A stretch of DNA of 64,000 nucleotides from Candidatus Eiseniibacteriota bacterium (GTDB lineage: Bacteria > Eisenbacteria > RBG-16-71-46 > CAIMUX01): assembly GCA_016712505.1 (NCBI GenBank), contig JADJQY010000001.1, positions 682,001 through 746,000 of the forward strand, in the 5' to 3' direction. Shown here in pieces: positions 43,778 to 54,210 of the stretch (its first letter is position 1; every line of letters starts with the position of its first letter). The notes under the pieces were generated by a model. That model ran no database searches. It was given only the letters and a program-made list of their open reading frames with translations, and had not been told where the DNA came from. The position numbers were made by a program, and so were the translations under genes.

Positions 43778-45826
43778 GCCGGCGCTTGCCGCCGCGTGGT
43801 TGCTCCCGTCGCTGCGCGGTCTTCCGGTGCGGCCGGTAGCCGCCGCCCGGAGCATCCGGAGCGCCAGGCGTTCCCGGCCGGCCGCCGCGGATGTGATCCC
43901 CTTCGCTTTGCTCGCTCAGGGCGGCGTTGGCACGGGCCCGTCGATGATCGAGCGCTTCTCGTGGGGGACGGGCGGGGATCAGCGCGTCGCAGCCGTCGCC
44001 GATCAGATCGGAGCGGCCAGCCTCGAGCAGCGCCTTCCGCACCTCGAAGTAGTTCTCCGGTTTGAAGAACTGCAGGAGCGCGCGCTGGAGCTTCCGGTCC
44101 CGCAGGTGCTTCGCCACCTGCACCGGCTGGAGGGTGAACGGATCGAGCCCCGTGTGGTACATGCAGGCGGCGATATCGAACGGGCTGGGGATGAAGTCCT
44201 GCACCTGATCCGGCTTGTAGTGATTGCGCTTGAGAAAGACCGCCAGGTCGATCATCGCGGCTAACCCGCTCCCCGGGTGGGAGGCGATGTAGTACGGCAC
44301 CAGGTACTGCGCTTTCCCGGCACGGGCCGAGGCCTGCTTGAACTCCCGGTCGAACTCCTCGAAGTCCTCACTCCCCGGTTTCTTCATCAGCCGCAGCACT
44401 TCCGGATCGGTGTGTTCCGGCGCCACCTTCAGGTAGCCGCCCACATGGTGGGTCACCAACTCGCGCATGTAGTCCGGATCGCGCCGGGCGAGATCCATCC
44501 GGATCCCCGAGGCGACCATCACCTTCTTCACCCCATCGAGTTCCCGGGATTTCCGCATGAGCGAGACGAGCGGGCCGTGATCGGTACCGAGCAGCTTGCA
44601 GATCGTCGGGTGGACGCAAGACAGCCGCCGACAGACCGCTTCCACTTCCGGCTTTGTACAACGCATCTGATACATGTTGGCCGTTGGCCCACCGATGTCG
44701 CTCACTACGCCCGAGAAGCCGGGCATCCTGGTCATCTGTCCGATCTCGCTCAGGACCGACTCCTCGGAGCGACTCTGGATGATCCGGCCCTCGTGCGCGG
44801 TGATCGAGCAGAAGGTGCACCCTCCGAAACAGCCGCGCATGATCTGGACCGAGTCCTTGACCACCTGGTAGGCGGGAATTCGCGCCTTTCCGTAGGAGGG
44901 GTGGACCAGTCGCGAATAGGGGAGCCCATAGACCCGGTCCATCTCGCGCTGGTTGAGCGGGAAGGCCGGCGGGTTGATCACCACCGTCTCCGCACCATGG
45001 CGCTGCAGCAGTCGCCGCGCGTTGTACGGATTGGTTTCGTGGTGCGCGACCCGAGTCATGTGGCAGAAGGCGATCTTGTCCGCCGTCGCCTCCTCGAAAC
45101 TCGGCAGCCAGAGCGAGTCCTCCTCCGGAACCGTGGCCGAGGCGCCGAGGCGATAGGCCGCTCCGCGCAGGTCGCGCAGTGCTTCGATCGTTTCCCCGGC
45201 CTGCATCCGGACGGCGACCTCCAGGATGCCGCGCTCGCCCATGCCGTAGACCAGCAGGTCCGCCTTCGAGTCCATCAAGATCGAGCGACGCACCGTGTCG
45301 CTCCAGTAGTCGTAGTGCGCGATCCGCCGGAGAGAGGCCTCCAACCGCCCGCGACCACCGGGGTGCCCGGGTATGCCTCCCGGGCCCGCTGGCAGTAGGC
45401 CAGCGTCGCCCGATCCGGCCGTCGACCGATCTCGCCCCCCGGACTGTAGGCGTCGTCGTTGCGGACTTTTTTGTTCGCCGTGTAGTGGTTGATCATCGAG
45501 TCCATGTTCCCCGCGCTCACCGCGAAGAAGAGCCGCGGTCGCCCGAAGGTGCGCCAGGGATCGGCCGAGCGCCAGTTCGGCTGAGCCAGGATCGCCACCC
45601 GAAACCCCGCTGCCTCCAGCAGGCGCCCCAGAAGCGCCATGGCGAAGCTTGGATGATCGACGTAGGCGTCACCGGTGACGAACACCACGTCGACCTCGTC
45701 CCAGCCCCGCGACTCCATCTCGGCGCGGGTCATCGGCAGGTGTCGGATCGGAGGTTCCGGCAGCCGGAAGCGGATCCCGTCGAAGATCGAGGATTCCTCC
45801 GGCCGAGGCGGACGTTGGGGCGACAT
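43767..45826 (-). CDS. ygiQ: YgiQ-family radical SAM protein, interrupted by a -1 frameshift
   Basis: Composite of about 686 residues. ATG 45826 follows AGGAG. The N-terminal part has EVDVVFVTGDAYVDHPSFAMALLGRLLEAAGFRVAILAQP and NMDSMINHYTANKKVRNDDAYSPGG, ending GTPVVAGG near 45345. One base is missing there; the next frame resumes EASLRRIAHYDYWSDTVRRSIL. The 4Fe-4S CxxxCxxC motif is GCFGGCTFCS. Both halves are highly conserved, so a sequencing error is likely. The reaction of YgiQ is unknown. Confidence 0.9.
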
Positions 45827-45875
45827 CGGGCTCCTGTCTGCTTGGCGTAGCGCGCGACCTGCGATTCTAGCCCTC

Positions 45876-47267
45876 ATGGTGAAACGAGGCGGAGAAATTC
45901 GGGCGACCGCGCGGGTGCGCGGCGGCCACGACAACGACCCGGTCAGTCGCGACCTGGCGCACGGCCTGGAGATCCTCGGCCTGGCAACCACCCGCTACAT
46001 GGTCGACGCCCTGGCCGAGTACTTCCCGGATCGCCCGCCCGCCCGGAAACGAGCGCGGATCGCTCGCCGGCAACGCCAGCGCCATCGCACGCAGCGAGCG
46101 GTTCCTCGACACCATCTGTGACCGGATCGCCTCCGTGCCGCTGGTCGGCGAACGACGTCTGGCCGCCCGCTGGGCTGCCCGGCGCGTACTCGATCATGGA
46201 TGGACCGTGGCCCAGGCGTCCCGACTGGTCGGCGGCCTCGATTGGGGTTCCGCCGCCAAGGCCGCGCGCGCGGTCGATCAGCTCCCAGATCCGACCCGTC
46301 GGTTCGCGGTGCGGTACTCGATGACCGACTCCCTCGCCGAACGGATCCTCGCCGAGTTCGCGCCCGAGGAAGCGGAGGCTCTCGGATCTGCGCTCGACGC
46401 CGAACCGGTGACCACCCTCCGCGCCAATCGTCTCAAGACCACCCGCGACGCCCTGCTCGAGGAACTCAAGACCGCGGGTCACGATGTCTCGCCCGGTCTG
46501 CTTTCGGCCGATGCGATCCGCGTCGACGATCCGGGCGACCTCTTCCGTCTCTCCGCCTTCAAGGAAGGTCGCTTCGAGGTCCAGGACGAGGGGAGTCAGC
46601 TCGTGGCCGAACTGGTCGCGCCGCCCCCCGGAAGAGTGGTCGTCGATTTCTGCGCCGGTGCCGGCGGCAAGAGCCTCGCCCTCGCCGCTGCCCTCGGTGG
46701 GCGCGGCCAGGTGATCGCCCTCGACCTCCCCGCGTGGAGCGCAAGCTGGCCGAACTCCGCCGCCGCGTCCGCCGTGCCGGCGCCGGCAATGTCATGGTCC
46801 GCGCCCTGGTCGAGGACGGTTCCCTTCCCGAGTCACTCTCGCAGTGGACCGCACGCTGCGATCGGGTCCTCGTCGACGCCCCCTGCTCCGGCCTCGGCGC
46901 GCTCCGCCGCAATCCCGAACTCAAGCTCCGCCTCGATCGCAACGCCCTCGGTCGCCTGCCCCTCCAGCAGACCCAGATCCTCGACCGCGCCGCCACCCTA
47001 GTCGGCCCCGGCGGTCGCCTCATCTACGCCGTCTGCACCCTGTTCCACGCCGAAACCGACGCCATCGTCGATCGCTTCCTCGCCGCCCACCCCGACTTCC
47101 AGCTCATGCCCACCAAGGAGATCCTCGGCAAGGCCCGCGCCGTCCCCTTGGGCGGCGGCGACCGCCTCCGCCTCCTGCCCCACGTCCACGCCACCGACGG
47201 CTTCTTCGCGGCAGTGCTGCGGCGGGGAGGGGTGCCGGCGACGGGGGCCGGAGCGGTGCAAACGTAG
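45876..47267 (+). CDS. rsmB: RsmB-like 16S rRNA m5C methyltransferase, two frameshifts
   Basis: Composite of about 463 residues. Frame 1 (from 45876) gives a helical N terminus (SRDLAHGLEILGLATTRYMVDALAEYFP). An apparent extra base near 46040 leads to the NusB-like rest (ARSERFLDTICDRIASVPLVGERRLAARWAARRVL) and the methyltransferase motifs FEVQDEGSQLVAEL and VVDFCAGAGGKSLALAAAL. A missing base near 46735 leads to RVERKLAELRRRVRRAG, RVLVDAPCSGLGALRRNPELK and GGRLIYAVCTLFHAE. The catalytic PCSG Cys and the second Cys of YAVCT are both present. It methylates a cytosine in 16S rRNA. Confidence 0.82.
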
Positions 47268-47321
47268 TTGAAGCCGCTGTGTGGCGCCGCGCTGGGGAGC
47301 CGGAGCCCTGCCTCGAAGATA

Positions 47322-47756
47322 CTAGCGTGTTCCAGCTTTGCGCTTGGTCGTGGCCCTCTTCGAAGGCGGTGCGCTGGCCGGTTTCTTGATTCTGGTTGAT
47401 GAATCCCGGAGCCAAGCCGCGAACCCAGCCTGGTCGAATTCGTGCGTTGAGAGGGCGAGGACCGCGGTAATCGCATCGGGCTCAGGGGCGACGAGTCGGA
47501 GGCCGTTGAGCCGGGGAAGACGCCGGCGACCGTGAGCGCGACGCGCCTGTTGCCGTCGTGGAACGGGTGGTTCCTCGATAGTGCGTGCGCGTAGGCTGCG
47601 GCGAGCTGGAGGAGATCTGGTTCCTCGCAGGCGAGGAGGTTTCTGGGGCTCGCGAGCGCAGAGTCGAGAAGGCCCTCGTCGCGAATCCCGGTTATCCCAC
47701 CGTGCTCCGCGAGTAGCATCCGGTGAATCGCGAGCGTGGCCGCCTTGGAAACCCAC
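47322..47756 (-). pseudogene. doc: Doc-type (Fic fold) toxin, frameshifted
   Basis: RMLLAEHGGITGIRDEGLLDSALASP and AYAHALSRNHPFHDGNRRVALTVAGVF contain the Doc/Fic catalytic HPFxxGNRR motif (HPFHDGNRR). After a C run near 47515 one base is missing and the frame moves to RLNGLRLVAPEPDAITAVLAL and THEFDQAGFAAWLRD. The start codon is not evident in frame with the toxin. Doc phosphorylates EF-Tu. The gene follows an AbrB-type antitoxin that is also shifted, so decay or poor assembly are both possible. Confidence 0.7.
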
Positions 47757-47774
47757 CGCGGCTCTTTCTTCTCC

Positions 47775-48004
47775 TCACTTCGCGAGTTCGCGAAGGGCGT
47801 TCCGGTACCGCCCCATGAAACCCTCGGCGGTTTTCAACGTGGCTTCGAACTCCGGGTCGTAGGGGTGATGTGGAATCCATCGGGTGCTTCCGTGAGAAAG
47901 AGTTTGTCACCCTCCTGACCCTGAGCGCTTTCGCGGCAGCACCTGGGAGTGTGAGGCCAAGGGAGTTGCCAACTTTCCGAACGGTGAGCTGTGAGCCTGC
48001 TCAC
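47775..48004 (-). pseudogene. AbrB/MazE-type antitoxin partner of Doc, two frameshifts
   Basis: Three frames must be joined: QLTVRKVGNSLGLTLPGAAAKALRV (swapped-hairpin AbrB domain), then EGDKLFLTEAPDGFHITP, then YDPEFEATLKTAEGFMGRYRNALRELAK and TGA. Each junction needs one missing base. The order antitoxin then Fic-type toxin is standard for AbrB-Doc modules. The 5' end abuts the transposon end, so its promoter has been displaced or replaced. Confidence 0.68.
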
Positions 48005-48022
48005 GCTTTCTGATGGTCTCGC

Positions 48023-48041
48023 GTTCACGCTGATCGATGGT
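48023..48041 (+). repeat. Left terminal inverted repeat of transposon
   Basis: GTTCACGCTGATCGATGGT pairs with the reverse complement of the right repeat with one mismatch. A related site lies outward at 48001-48017. Confidence 0.75.
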
Positions 48042-48049
48042 TTTGGATC

Positions 48050-48885
48050 TCACCGTCCCTTTCCCTTCCGTTCGTAGTTTACCGGAGCGGCGAACACCTC
48101 GAGGTAGAGCTTTTCGTCGATCTGCTTGGCGTCGCGCTGGGTGGCGGCGTCGAGGAGTTCGTTGGCCATGGTCATGAGGATGCGGTAGCTCCCGGCGGCG
48201 TGCTCGGCCAGGGTGACCATGAGTTCGGCCGTCATGAGCCTGGGGCCCCCGCCTGATCGATCGCGTGGCGCAGGCACTCGACCAGTTCCTGTGGAGTGGC
48301 GGCGGAGAGCGCGAGGCGGACCCGGATGCGACTGCCCAGCGGCAGGAGTTCCGGCGAGCGGAACTTCTCGGTCAGCCGCAGATCCCCCGCGAGAACGACC
48401 GTGAGGAGCGCACGGGAGTCGAGGTCGACCGCACAGAGCAGACGGAGTTCGTTGAGCACGCTCGGCATCATCTCTTGGGCCTCGTCGATCACCAGCACCG
48501 GTCGCAGCAGGGAGGACTCGATGTGGGCCTGCCACCGTTCGCGGAGCAGACGGGTTCCGGACCAGCGGTTGTGGGGAGCGAGCTGGACGTCGAAGAGGTC
48601 ACCCAACTCGCGATAGAAGTCCTGGAGTCGAGCCTGGGGGCGGGAGAGCAGCCCCAGGGTGAGTTCACGTTGGGTCGAGAGCTTCTCGACCAGCAAGCGC
48701 AGTGCGACCGACTTCCCCAGTCCGGGATCACCGGTCACCAGGGCGAACCCGCCCTCCCGAGCCAAGCTCTCGACCCGCCAGCAGAAGGTGTCGATCTTGG
48801 GCGAGGCGAGGAGCGCGGAGACGGGTACATCGGGAGCGAACGGGTTCCACTTGAGGCCATAGAGCGCGAGCAGCTTCGGGTTCAT
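48050..48885 (-). CDS. Transposition AAA ATPase (ExeA/TniB-like), one frameshift
   Basis: Composite of about 278 residues. LLALYGLKWNPFAPDVPVSAL begins the ExeA/TniB family; Walker A is GDPGLGKS, Walker B VLVIDEAQEM, and sensor 1 is VVLAGD. After the run of Cs at about 48244 one base is missing; the next frame gives LMTAELMVTLAEHAAGSYRILMTMANELL and DEKLYLEVF, the family C terminus. The ATPase start overlaps the transposase stop (ATGA). It probably selects target sites or activates the transposase, like TnsC, MuB or TniB. Confidence 0.85.
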
Positions 48886-50512
48886 TCCATCTCCTTCGGT
48901 TGGTTCGGTGGATCCTCATCGTGTGAACGGGCCGAGGCGGCCCGGAAGTCTGCGTCGGTCGCATCGGCGGCACCGATCGCACCGCTGGCACCGATCTCCC
49001 CGGTCACACCGACCGTGCCCAGATCGTCCTTGGGCAGATAGGCGGGTGGAAGGCCGGTGGCGGCGTAGTCGGCCGTGAGCTGACGCAGCAGCGGGGCCAG
49101 ACCAGGTTCCCCGCCGCCCGGGACCGGCTCGCGGTTGCGTCCCTGGGAGTCGGCTCCTCCTCCTCCGTCGCGCGAGGGGATGCTGCGCCGTCTTCCATCG
49201 GCGTTGCGTGCCCGGTCGAGTGGGAAGATCCGGCAGAGTGCGGCGCCGGTCCGTTCGTCGACCAGCCAGACGTGGGTAAGATCCCAGGCGGCGAACCGCA
49301 GGGTGGGCCGGGAGAGGGTGCGGTAGCGAGACGGGATCTCGAAGCGCCGGCCATCGAGCGAACAGGTGCCGTCGGAGCGCCGTTGGGTGCGGATCTGGGT
49401 CGTGGTGAACGCGAACCTCAGGTCGGCGCTCTCGGGCGAGGGACGGCCGACCTCGGGTCCTTGGAGCGCGCGTTCGAGCGGGGCTTGCCCGGTCTCGGAG
49501 TGGACCCGGCGGTGATACTCCACCTCGACCCAAGCCTGGGTGGCTTGGTTGAGCAGGGCGAGGGAGATCTCGCGCTGCCCTTCCATCATGGCCAGGAGCC
49601 GGCCTTCGAGCTGGGCCCAGAAGTTCTCCTGCTTGCCGTTCTGATAGGGCGAGTAGGGCAGGGTGGTGCGATGCAGAACGGCCAGTCGTCCCAACCCCTC
49701 GGTGGTCTCGCGCGCGATCATGGCCCCGCCGTTGTCGGTCAGGAGCGAACGCGGAAGTCCGCGCTTGAGGAAGGCCTGACACAAGCCGTGGATCAGGTTC
49801 TCGGCCGTCTCGGCCAGATACCATTGAAGGTGACAGGCGAGGCGAGACCGATCGTCGAGCACGCCGAGGGCCAACGGCGTGACCCACTCACCGCGCGAGG
49901 TGAGCACCTTGTGCGAGCCGTGGTGGAAGTCCAGGTGCCAGAGGGCGTGGACATGCTCGGCTTCGAAGCTCCGTACCTCGCGCTGCTCGCGTCGAGCCGC
50001 GGCGCGATGGGCGCCTTCGGAGTCCCGGGTCGAGAGCCGGCGGCACTTGACCAGCCCTTCGGAACGCAAGAAGCGACGGAGGGTGGAGTAGGAGGGCATC
50101 GAACCCAGGCCGGGGTCCGCCTTCACCCGGACGGCCAGGTTGTCGTAGTGGAGCTGGCAGCTCCAGCTCCTGTGATCGGCATACTGGGACCGGATCGCCG
50201 CGCGGAGCGGCTCCCCCAGTGCCGGCTGTTTGCCGGCGTCTTTCCGCAGCTTGCGCCGCAACGCACCGACCTGATCGCGCTGCTCCCGTCGCGCCTGGTG
50301 GTACCACCGCTCGATGGTGGAGAAGCCGAAGCGGGTGAGCTCTCCGCTGACCGGATGGATCCAGGTCTTCTCGGCCAACTCCGCGATCGCCGAGGCGAGT
50401 TCCCGGCCGCCGGGGGCGCGGCGAAGAGCGGTCCCACGATGGAGAAGCGCAGGAGCGCCCAACGTTCGGAGCGTGGCAGGTGCGAACGATCGGCTCGCGG
50501 GATCTCGTCCAT
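48882..50512 (-). CDS. DDE transposase (rve/Mu-C type), one frameshift
   Basis: Composite of about 543 residues from ATG 50512. The N terminus (SERWALLRFSIVGPLFAAPP) continues after a missing base near 50413 as RELASAIAELAEKTWIHPVSGELTRFGFSTIERWYHQARRE, a helix-turn-helix region. The catalytic triad is Asp in LWHLDFHHG, Asp in LLTDNGG and Glu in NGKQENFWAQLEGRL. A Mu-transposase C-terminal beta domain (SLDGRRFEIPSRYRTL, LTHVWLVDERTGAALCRIFPLD) follows, then a low-complexity tail rich in GA repeats. It catalyses strand transfer with the ATPase. Confidence 0.88.
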
Positions 50513-50591
50513 GCGGGTGTCTCCTCCCTCTGACGACCTCGTGGCTCTCGAACGGTTCGAGATCGAGCGTCGTGCTCGTCACCGGGGCACC

Positions 50592-51281
50592 CTAGGAGGC
50601 CGCCTCCGTTCCCGCATCCGGCATCCTCTGCGGGAACGAGGGATCGATCTCGCGGCCCTCGGGGAACTGGCACCAAAGCGAGGAGGCGACCGAGAGTGGA
50701 GAGAGCCAGCGGAGCAGCTGCAGGACACGGGCGGGAAGGTCCTCGGCACTTGGATCGCCGATGCGGTCCGGGGGCTTGTTCCCCTGGGCGCGGAAACGAC
50801 CGAACACGCTGCACGGCAGGTTGCCCTCCTCCACCGGAGAGCGGAACCGAGCGCGGGCCGCGATCCAGAACCGGGTGCGCGGGAAGATCGACTGCCACCA
50901 TCGTCGCCAGCGTCTCAGGGTGCGGACGCTGACCCCGACGGTGGCCTCCAGAGCGCGGGCCTTGGATCGTCCCGGCCCACTCTCCAGCACCGAGAGCAGG
51001 AGCACCGCCGTGCCGAGATACACCCGTCGGCCCAGGAAGCGCAGTGACTCCGGAGTAAGTCGGCGGCGGCAACCGTCCCGGTCGCAGCAGAAGCTGTCGC
51101 GGAGGATCGGGTCCGGAATGATCGCCTCCGGCCCACCGCGCGGCTTCCGGGGGTAGTTCGATCGGTGAAGACGGCCGGCGCAGTGACGGCAGCCGGCCCG
51201 GCGAGCCTCCTCGGCCAGGTCCGCGTCGCAGACAGTGAGAAAGCGGAAGAACTTCGAATCGACCAACAGATCCGAGTACAC
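50592..51281 (-). CDS. Transposon-encoded zinc-ribbon/HTH protein
   Basis: This is a 229-residue protein starting at GTG 51281 with GGGAGG 6 bases upstream. LTVCDADLAEEARRAGCRHCAGRLHRSNYPRKPRG and SFCCDRDGCRRRLTPESLRFLGRR provide Cys pairs for zinc; ALEATVGVSVRTLRRWRRWWQSIFPRTRFW is a helix-turn-helix. The C-terminal 60 residues are unassigned. It leads the operon with the transposase and ATPase and may recognise the transposon ends or target; it is not found in the classical IS21 or Tn552 gene sets as I know them. Confidence 0.72.
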   Translation of the reverse strand: MYSDLLVDSKFFRFLTVCDADLAEEARRAGCRHCAGRLHRSNYPRKPRGGPEAIIPDPILRDSFCCDRDGCRRRLTPESLRFLGRRVYLGTAVLLLSVLESGPGRSKARALEATVGVSVRTLRRWRRWWQSIFPRTRFWIAARARFRSPVEEGNLPCSVFGRFRAQGNKPPDRIGDPSAEDLPARVLQLLRWLSPLSVASSLWCQFPEGREIDPSFPQRMPDAGTEAAS

Positions 51282-51392
51282 TCGTGGCCTCCCTCTCCGG
51301 TTGCACGAAGAAGGAGATCACCCTCTCGGGGGGCTTAAAGCAAGCTCTCCGAGGGGGACTCTTTCAAGCTGGTTGAGGGCGGAATCGGGCTC

Positions 51393-51411
51393 ACCATCGA
51401 TGAGCGTGAAC
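51393..51411 (-). repeat. Right terminal inverted repeat of transposon
   Basis: ACCATCGATGAGCGTGAAC on the plus strand is the inverted partner of 48023-48041 (18 of 19 bases). Confidence 0.75.
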
Positions 51412-51610
51412 CGAAGGCGGGAAAGATGCCTCAACTACGGTGCTCAGGCTCAAGCTGAACCATTCGAACCTCCTTCAAGCGTGGCTACGTACGTCACAAC
51501 ATCATCGACAGGGGAGGCAAGGGCTTGAGCGCAGAGCGCACCTCAAGGTGCGACGCACGGCAGCCGTACGGCCGTGCGCAGGTCTGTGGGGATGGCCCGC
51601 GAAGACGGCC

Positions 51611-51742
51611 GAGGACGCACGAGCAACCCGAGCGTAGCGCCTCGCGATGCCAGCCCGTGCCTCCTCAGGACTTCTCCCTCCCACGCTCCCGCTACCCGCA
51701 GGAGGATGTATGCCACGAGGAGAATCGCGCTCAGCGTTGGGT
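51611..51742. repeat. Diverged 130-bp repeat, copy 1
   Basis: This is similar to 55347-55478 over about 130 bp at roughly four in five bases with small gaps. It includes a ParE-like N-terminal fragment on the plus strand (AEDARATRA then stop) and, on the minus strand, a fragment of the small membrane protein (SAILLVAYILLRVAGAWEGE). Confidence 0.7.
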
Positions 51743-51804
51743 TGGTGTGGCGTGGCGCGGTCCCCGCGACGGAGGCTGGGGTACAGCGTTGTCGGCTTCG
51801 CTCC

Positions 51805-53376
51805 CTACTCGACCCCAACCACCCAGATATCGCCGATCTCATTCGCGAACGAGCCGTACACGACGAAGCGTCCATCCGGTGACCAGGACTCATCTCCGTC
51901 TTGCGCGACGCCTCGCGTGATTTTGCCGGCGCTCTTCTCCGGCGGCGGTCATGATCCATAAGTCGTAGTTGCCGCCGCGATAGGATGCATAGACGATCTT
52001 CGTGCCATCTGGAGACCAAACAGGGGTAGCGTCCTGAGCAACGTCAGACGTGAGCCGTTCGCTTGTACCTCCGCCGACGGAAACGGTCCAGATGTCCATG
52101 TTTCCGCCTTGGTTCGAGGCAGGCAATCTTGATCCGTCCGGCGACCAGTCGATTCCCAAGATCGACCAGCCACCCGCCAATCTCTCCGGCGCTCCACCTT
52201 GGGCAGAAACGATGTACAAGTCGCTTGTTCGAACCGGACCGGTCCGAGTGTTCGCGACGTACGCTATCCTAGTTCCATCCGGCGACCAGGTCGGTGTCGT
52301 AAGGGCGTAATCCAGGCCGTGGCTCGCAACCACTGTAGGAGAGGCGAATGGCACGGCATCCATGACAGCGATCTCGTAGAGACCCTTCTCCCAATCCCGT
52401 GATAGTATGAAGGCGATCCGCTGCCCGTCCGGAGACCAGCGCGGATACCAGGCCAGGCCCACGTTTGTGAGTTTCTCAGCTTCCCCACCATCCGCGTCGA
52501 TGACGTACAACTGCTCGTGAAACGCTTCATCCCAGTCCGCCTGAAAGACGATTCTCTCCCCGTCCGGAGACCAGTCGGGAGCAAGCGCGCCTACGGTTCT
52601 CGCGCTGGTGGTCAACCGCCTCGCGGTCAAGGTGGTCGCCGTCACCGTGTTCGAGAGCGGTGACAGACTCCCAGCGCTGTCCAGCGCGCGAAGGGCGAAG
52701 AAGAAGATCTGCACCCGCTCCAGTCCGGTCACCGTGAAGGCCTCGGCGGTCCTCCCGACCGCGGGCGCGGCACTCCGGTTGCTGGCGTTGCAGTAGCCCA
52801 GTTCTCCTCGGTGATCTCACTCAGAGAGAACCGAAGGTCGTAGCTCGTCGCCGTACCGTCCGATCCGTCCGATCCGGGGGCGGTCCACTCGAGCGCAACT
52901 GTGGTCTCGGTGACCCCGCTCAGCCTGAGATCCATCACCTTGTTCGGAGGGCGGTCAGGCCTCGGATTTGCGGTGACCACGTTCGAAACGGTGGACCAGT
53001 TGAGTGCTTCGTCAGCGACTCGGAGCGCGATGAACATCAACCCCGTTCCGACGGACTGGGGAAGGCTGAAACTCTCTGCCCCACCGCTTGGCTGGGGAAC
53101 CAAGCCGACCGAGACGACCAGCGCCGAGTCCCATCTCGCGGCGATATCGGGGTTGCGAGAGTACCGCAAGTCGTACTGCGCTGCCCTGCCGTCCTGCCCG
53201 TTGTCACCGGTCGCACTCCAAGCAACGGTGACTCGCCCATCATCCTGGGAGATCACACGAAGGTCATCGACCGGAGCGGGCGGAGCCAGGTCAGGGGCCG
53301 TGGTCTTCGGCTTCTCATCTCCACACGATGCGAAGAGTAGCGACAGTCCGATGGGGAGGAGTGCGGCAAGTCTCAT
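51805..53376 (-). CDS. Lipoprotein with FN3 domains and TolB-like propeller, two frameshifts
   Basis: Composite of about 523 residues. The signal peptide ends in LLFASCG (lipobox Cys). Two fibronectin-III domains follow (APPAPVDDLRVISQDDGRVTVAWSATG and PPNKVMDLRLSGVTETTVALEWTAPGSDG). A missing base near 52775 shifts into AFTVTGLERVQIFFFALRALD, then WD40/PD40 blades with repeated WSPDG (seven copies). An extra base near 51930 precedes KITRGVAQDGDESWSPDGRFVVYGSF and the final DIWVVGVE. It is probably an outer-membrane or periplasm-facing binding protein. Confidence 0.8.
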
Positions 53377-53505
53377 TTACGACGGATCCTTTCTCGGATT
53401 TCGGAGTCGTCCTCCTGCGCATCTGAGCGGACGTGAGTGGTGGGGTACCCGCCTACCAGGGCACGTCTGCGGCGGCGGGTACCGACCTCCTAAATCACGA
53501 TTGAA

Positions 53506-54210
53506 CTAGGGACCACAGTTTCCGATGCAGACCTGCTCGTACAGCAGGCAATCTTCTTTGTTGTGCACGACGATACCGCTTGCGATGTACGTCCCCAGTG
53601 CAACCTGGAAGTTGTACACTAGAACGTCGGCTTCCACCTTCTCGATGGAAAACACCGGAGTTGCCGCGAGGGAGACGGTTTGGAAGTCGTCACCGACTCT
53701 CAGGTCCCCCGCAGAGATCCATTTCCCACGGCTCAGGATTGGGTGGTTCTGCGTGAGGCTGATGCGATCGTTGACGACGTAGTAGAATCTAACACTGTAC
53801 GGGCGATGGACGCTGACGACTTCGCTGACAGTCATCGAACGCGTCTGCTCATTGTAGGCAAGGACGCGGTCTCCGACTTCCATGTGCTCGACCACCTTCG
53901 TGGAGCCATCTGCCATGGAGATTGCTGTTCCAGCGAGTAGGCAGTCGCACGCTGGCGCGCTGGACTCGCAGGTACACGGTTGCCAGCTACCGTCGCTGGC
54001 GCAGCCGGGGGATCCACTCCACCTGCACCGCCATTCCCTTGTACCATCCCCACAGCTCCCCCGCCACTGGATGGACTTTACGCAGCCATCACCCCCGACG
54101 CACTGTCCGATGCTCACTTGATCACATCGAATGACCGCGCTCGCGATCTCCGCGATCGTCATGGATCCCAAGACCAGACTAAGGACAAGCAGTCGCATGA
54201 TCACTCTCAT
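53506..54210 (-). CDS. Exported Hint-domain protein with Cys-rich flanks and 17-residue tail
   Basis: This is a 234-residue protein. ATG 54210 follows GGGAG; the signal peptide is LLVLSLVLGSMTIAEIASA. Residues 28-88 are Cys-rich. A Hint (hedgehog/intein) domain spans about Cys90 (CLLAGTAISMADGS) to His216-Asn217 (GIVVHN), with the block B TxxH motif at Thr153-His156 (TQNH). The residue after Asn is Lys, so protein splicing is unlikely, but C-terminal cleavage at Asn217 would release a 17-residue tail with three Cys (KEDCLLYEQVCIGNCGP). There is no toxin domain nearby. Confidence 0.82.
   Translation of the reverse strand: MRVIMRLLVLSLVLGSMTIAEIASAVIRCDQVSIGQCVGGDGCVKSIQWRGSCGDGTREWRCRWSGSPGCASDGSWQPCTCESSAPACDCLLAGTAISMADGSTKVVEHMEVGDRVLAYNEQTRSMTVSEVVSVHRPYSVRFYYVVNDRISLTQNHPILSRGKWISAGDLRVGDDFQTVSLAATPVFSIEKVEADVLVYNFQVALGTYIASGIVVHNKEDCLLYEQVCIGNCGP

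Larger units (their letters stand above)
47998..51411 (-). mobile_element. Three-gene DDE transposon with AAA ATPase and zinc-ribbon/HTH protein
   Basis: The element contains three minus-strand genes (zinc-ribbon/HTH protein, DDE transposase, AAA ATPase) bounded by inverted repeats: 48023-48041 and 51393-51411 match at 18 of 19 bases. The left end has a second copy of the site TCACGCT-N4-GATGGT 24 bases further out (48001-48017), like multi-site transposase-binding ends of Tn7/Mu-type elements. Exact termini and target duplication could not be fixed. Two of the three genes carry single-base shifts. It has inserted just upstream of the AbrB-Doc module. Confidence 0.75.

Noticed and set aside
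49272..51047. 590-codon plus-strand open frame over the transposase
   Set aside because: Antisense to the DDE motifs, biased composition, no domain.
51412..51500. Extension of transposon terminal similarity beyond the 19-bp repeat
   Set aside because: The weak match to the left flank includes AbrB coding sequence, so it is probably chance.
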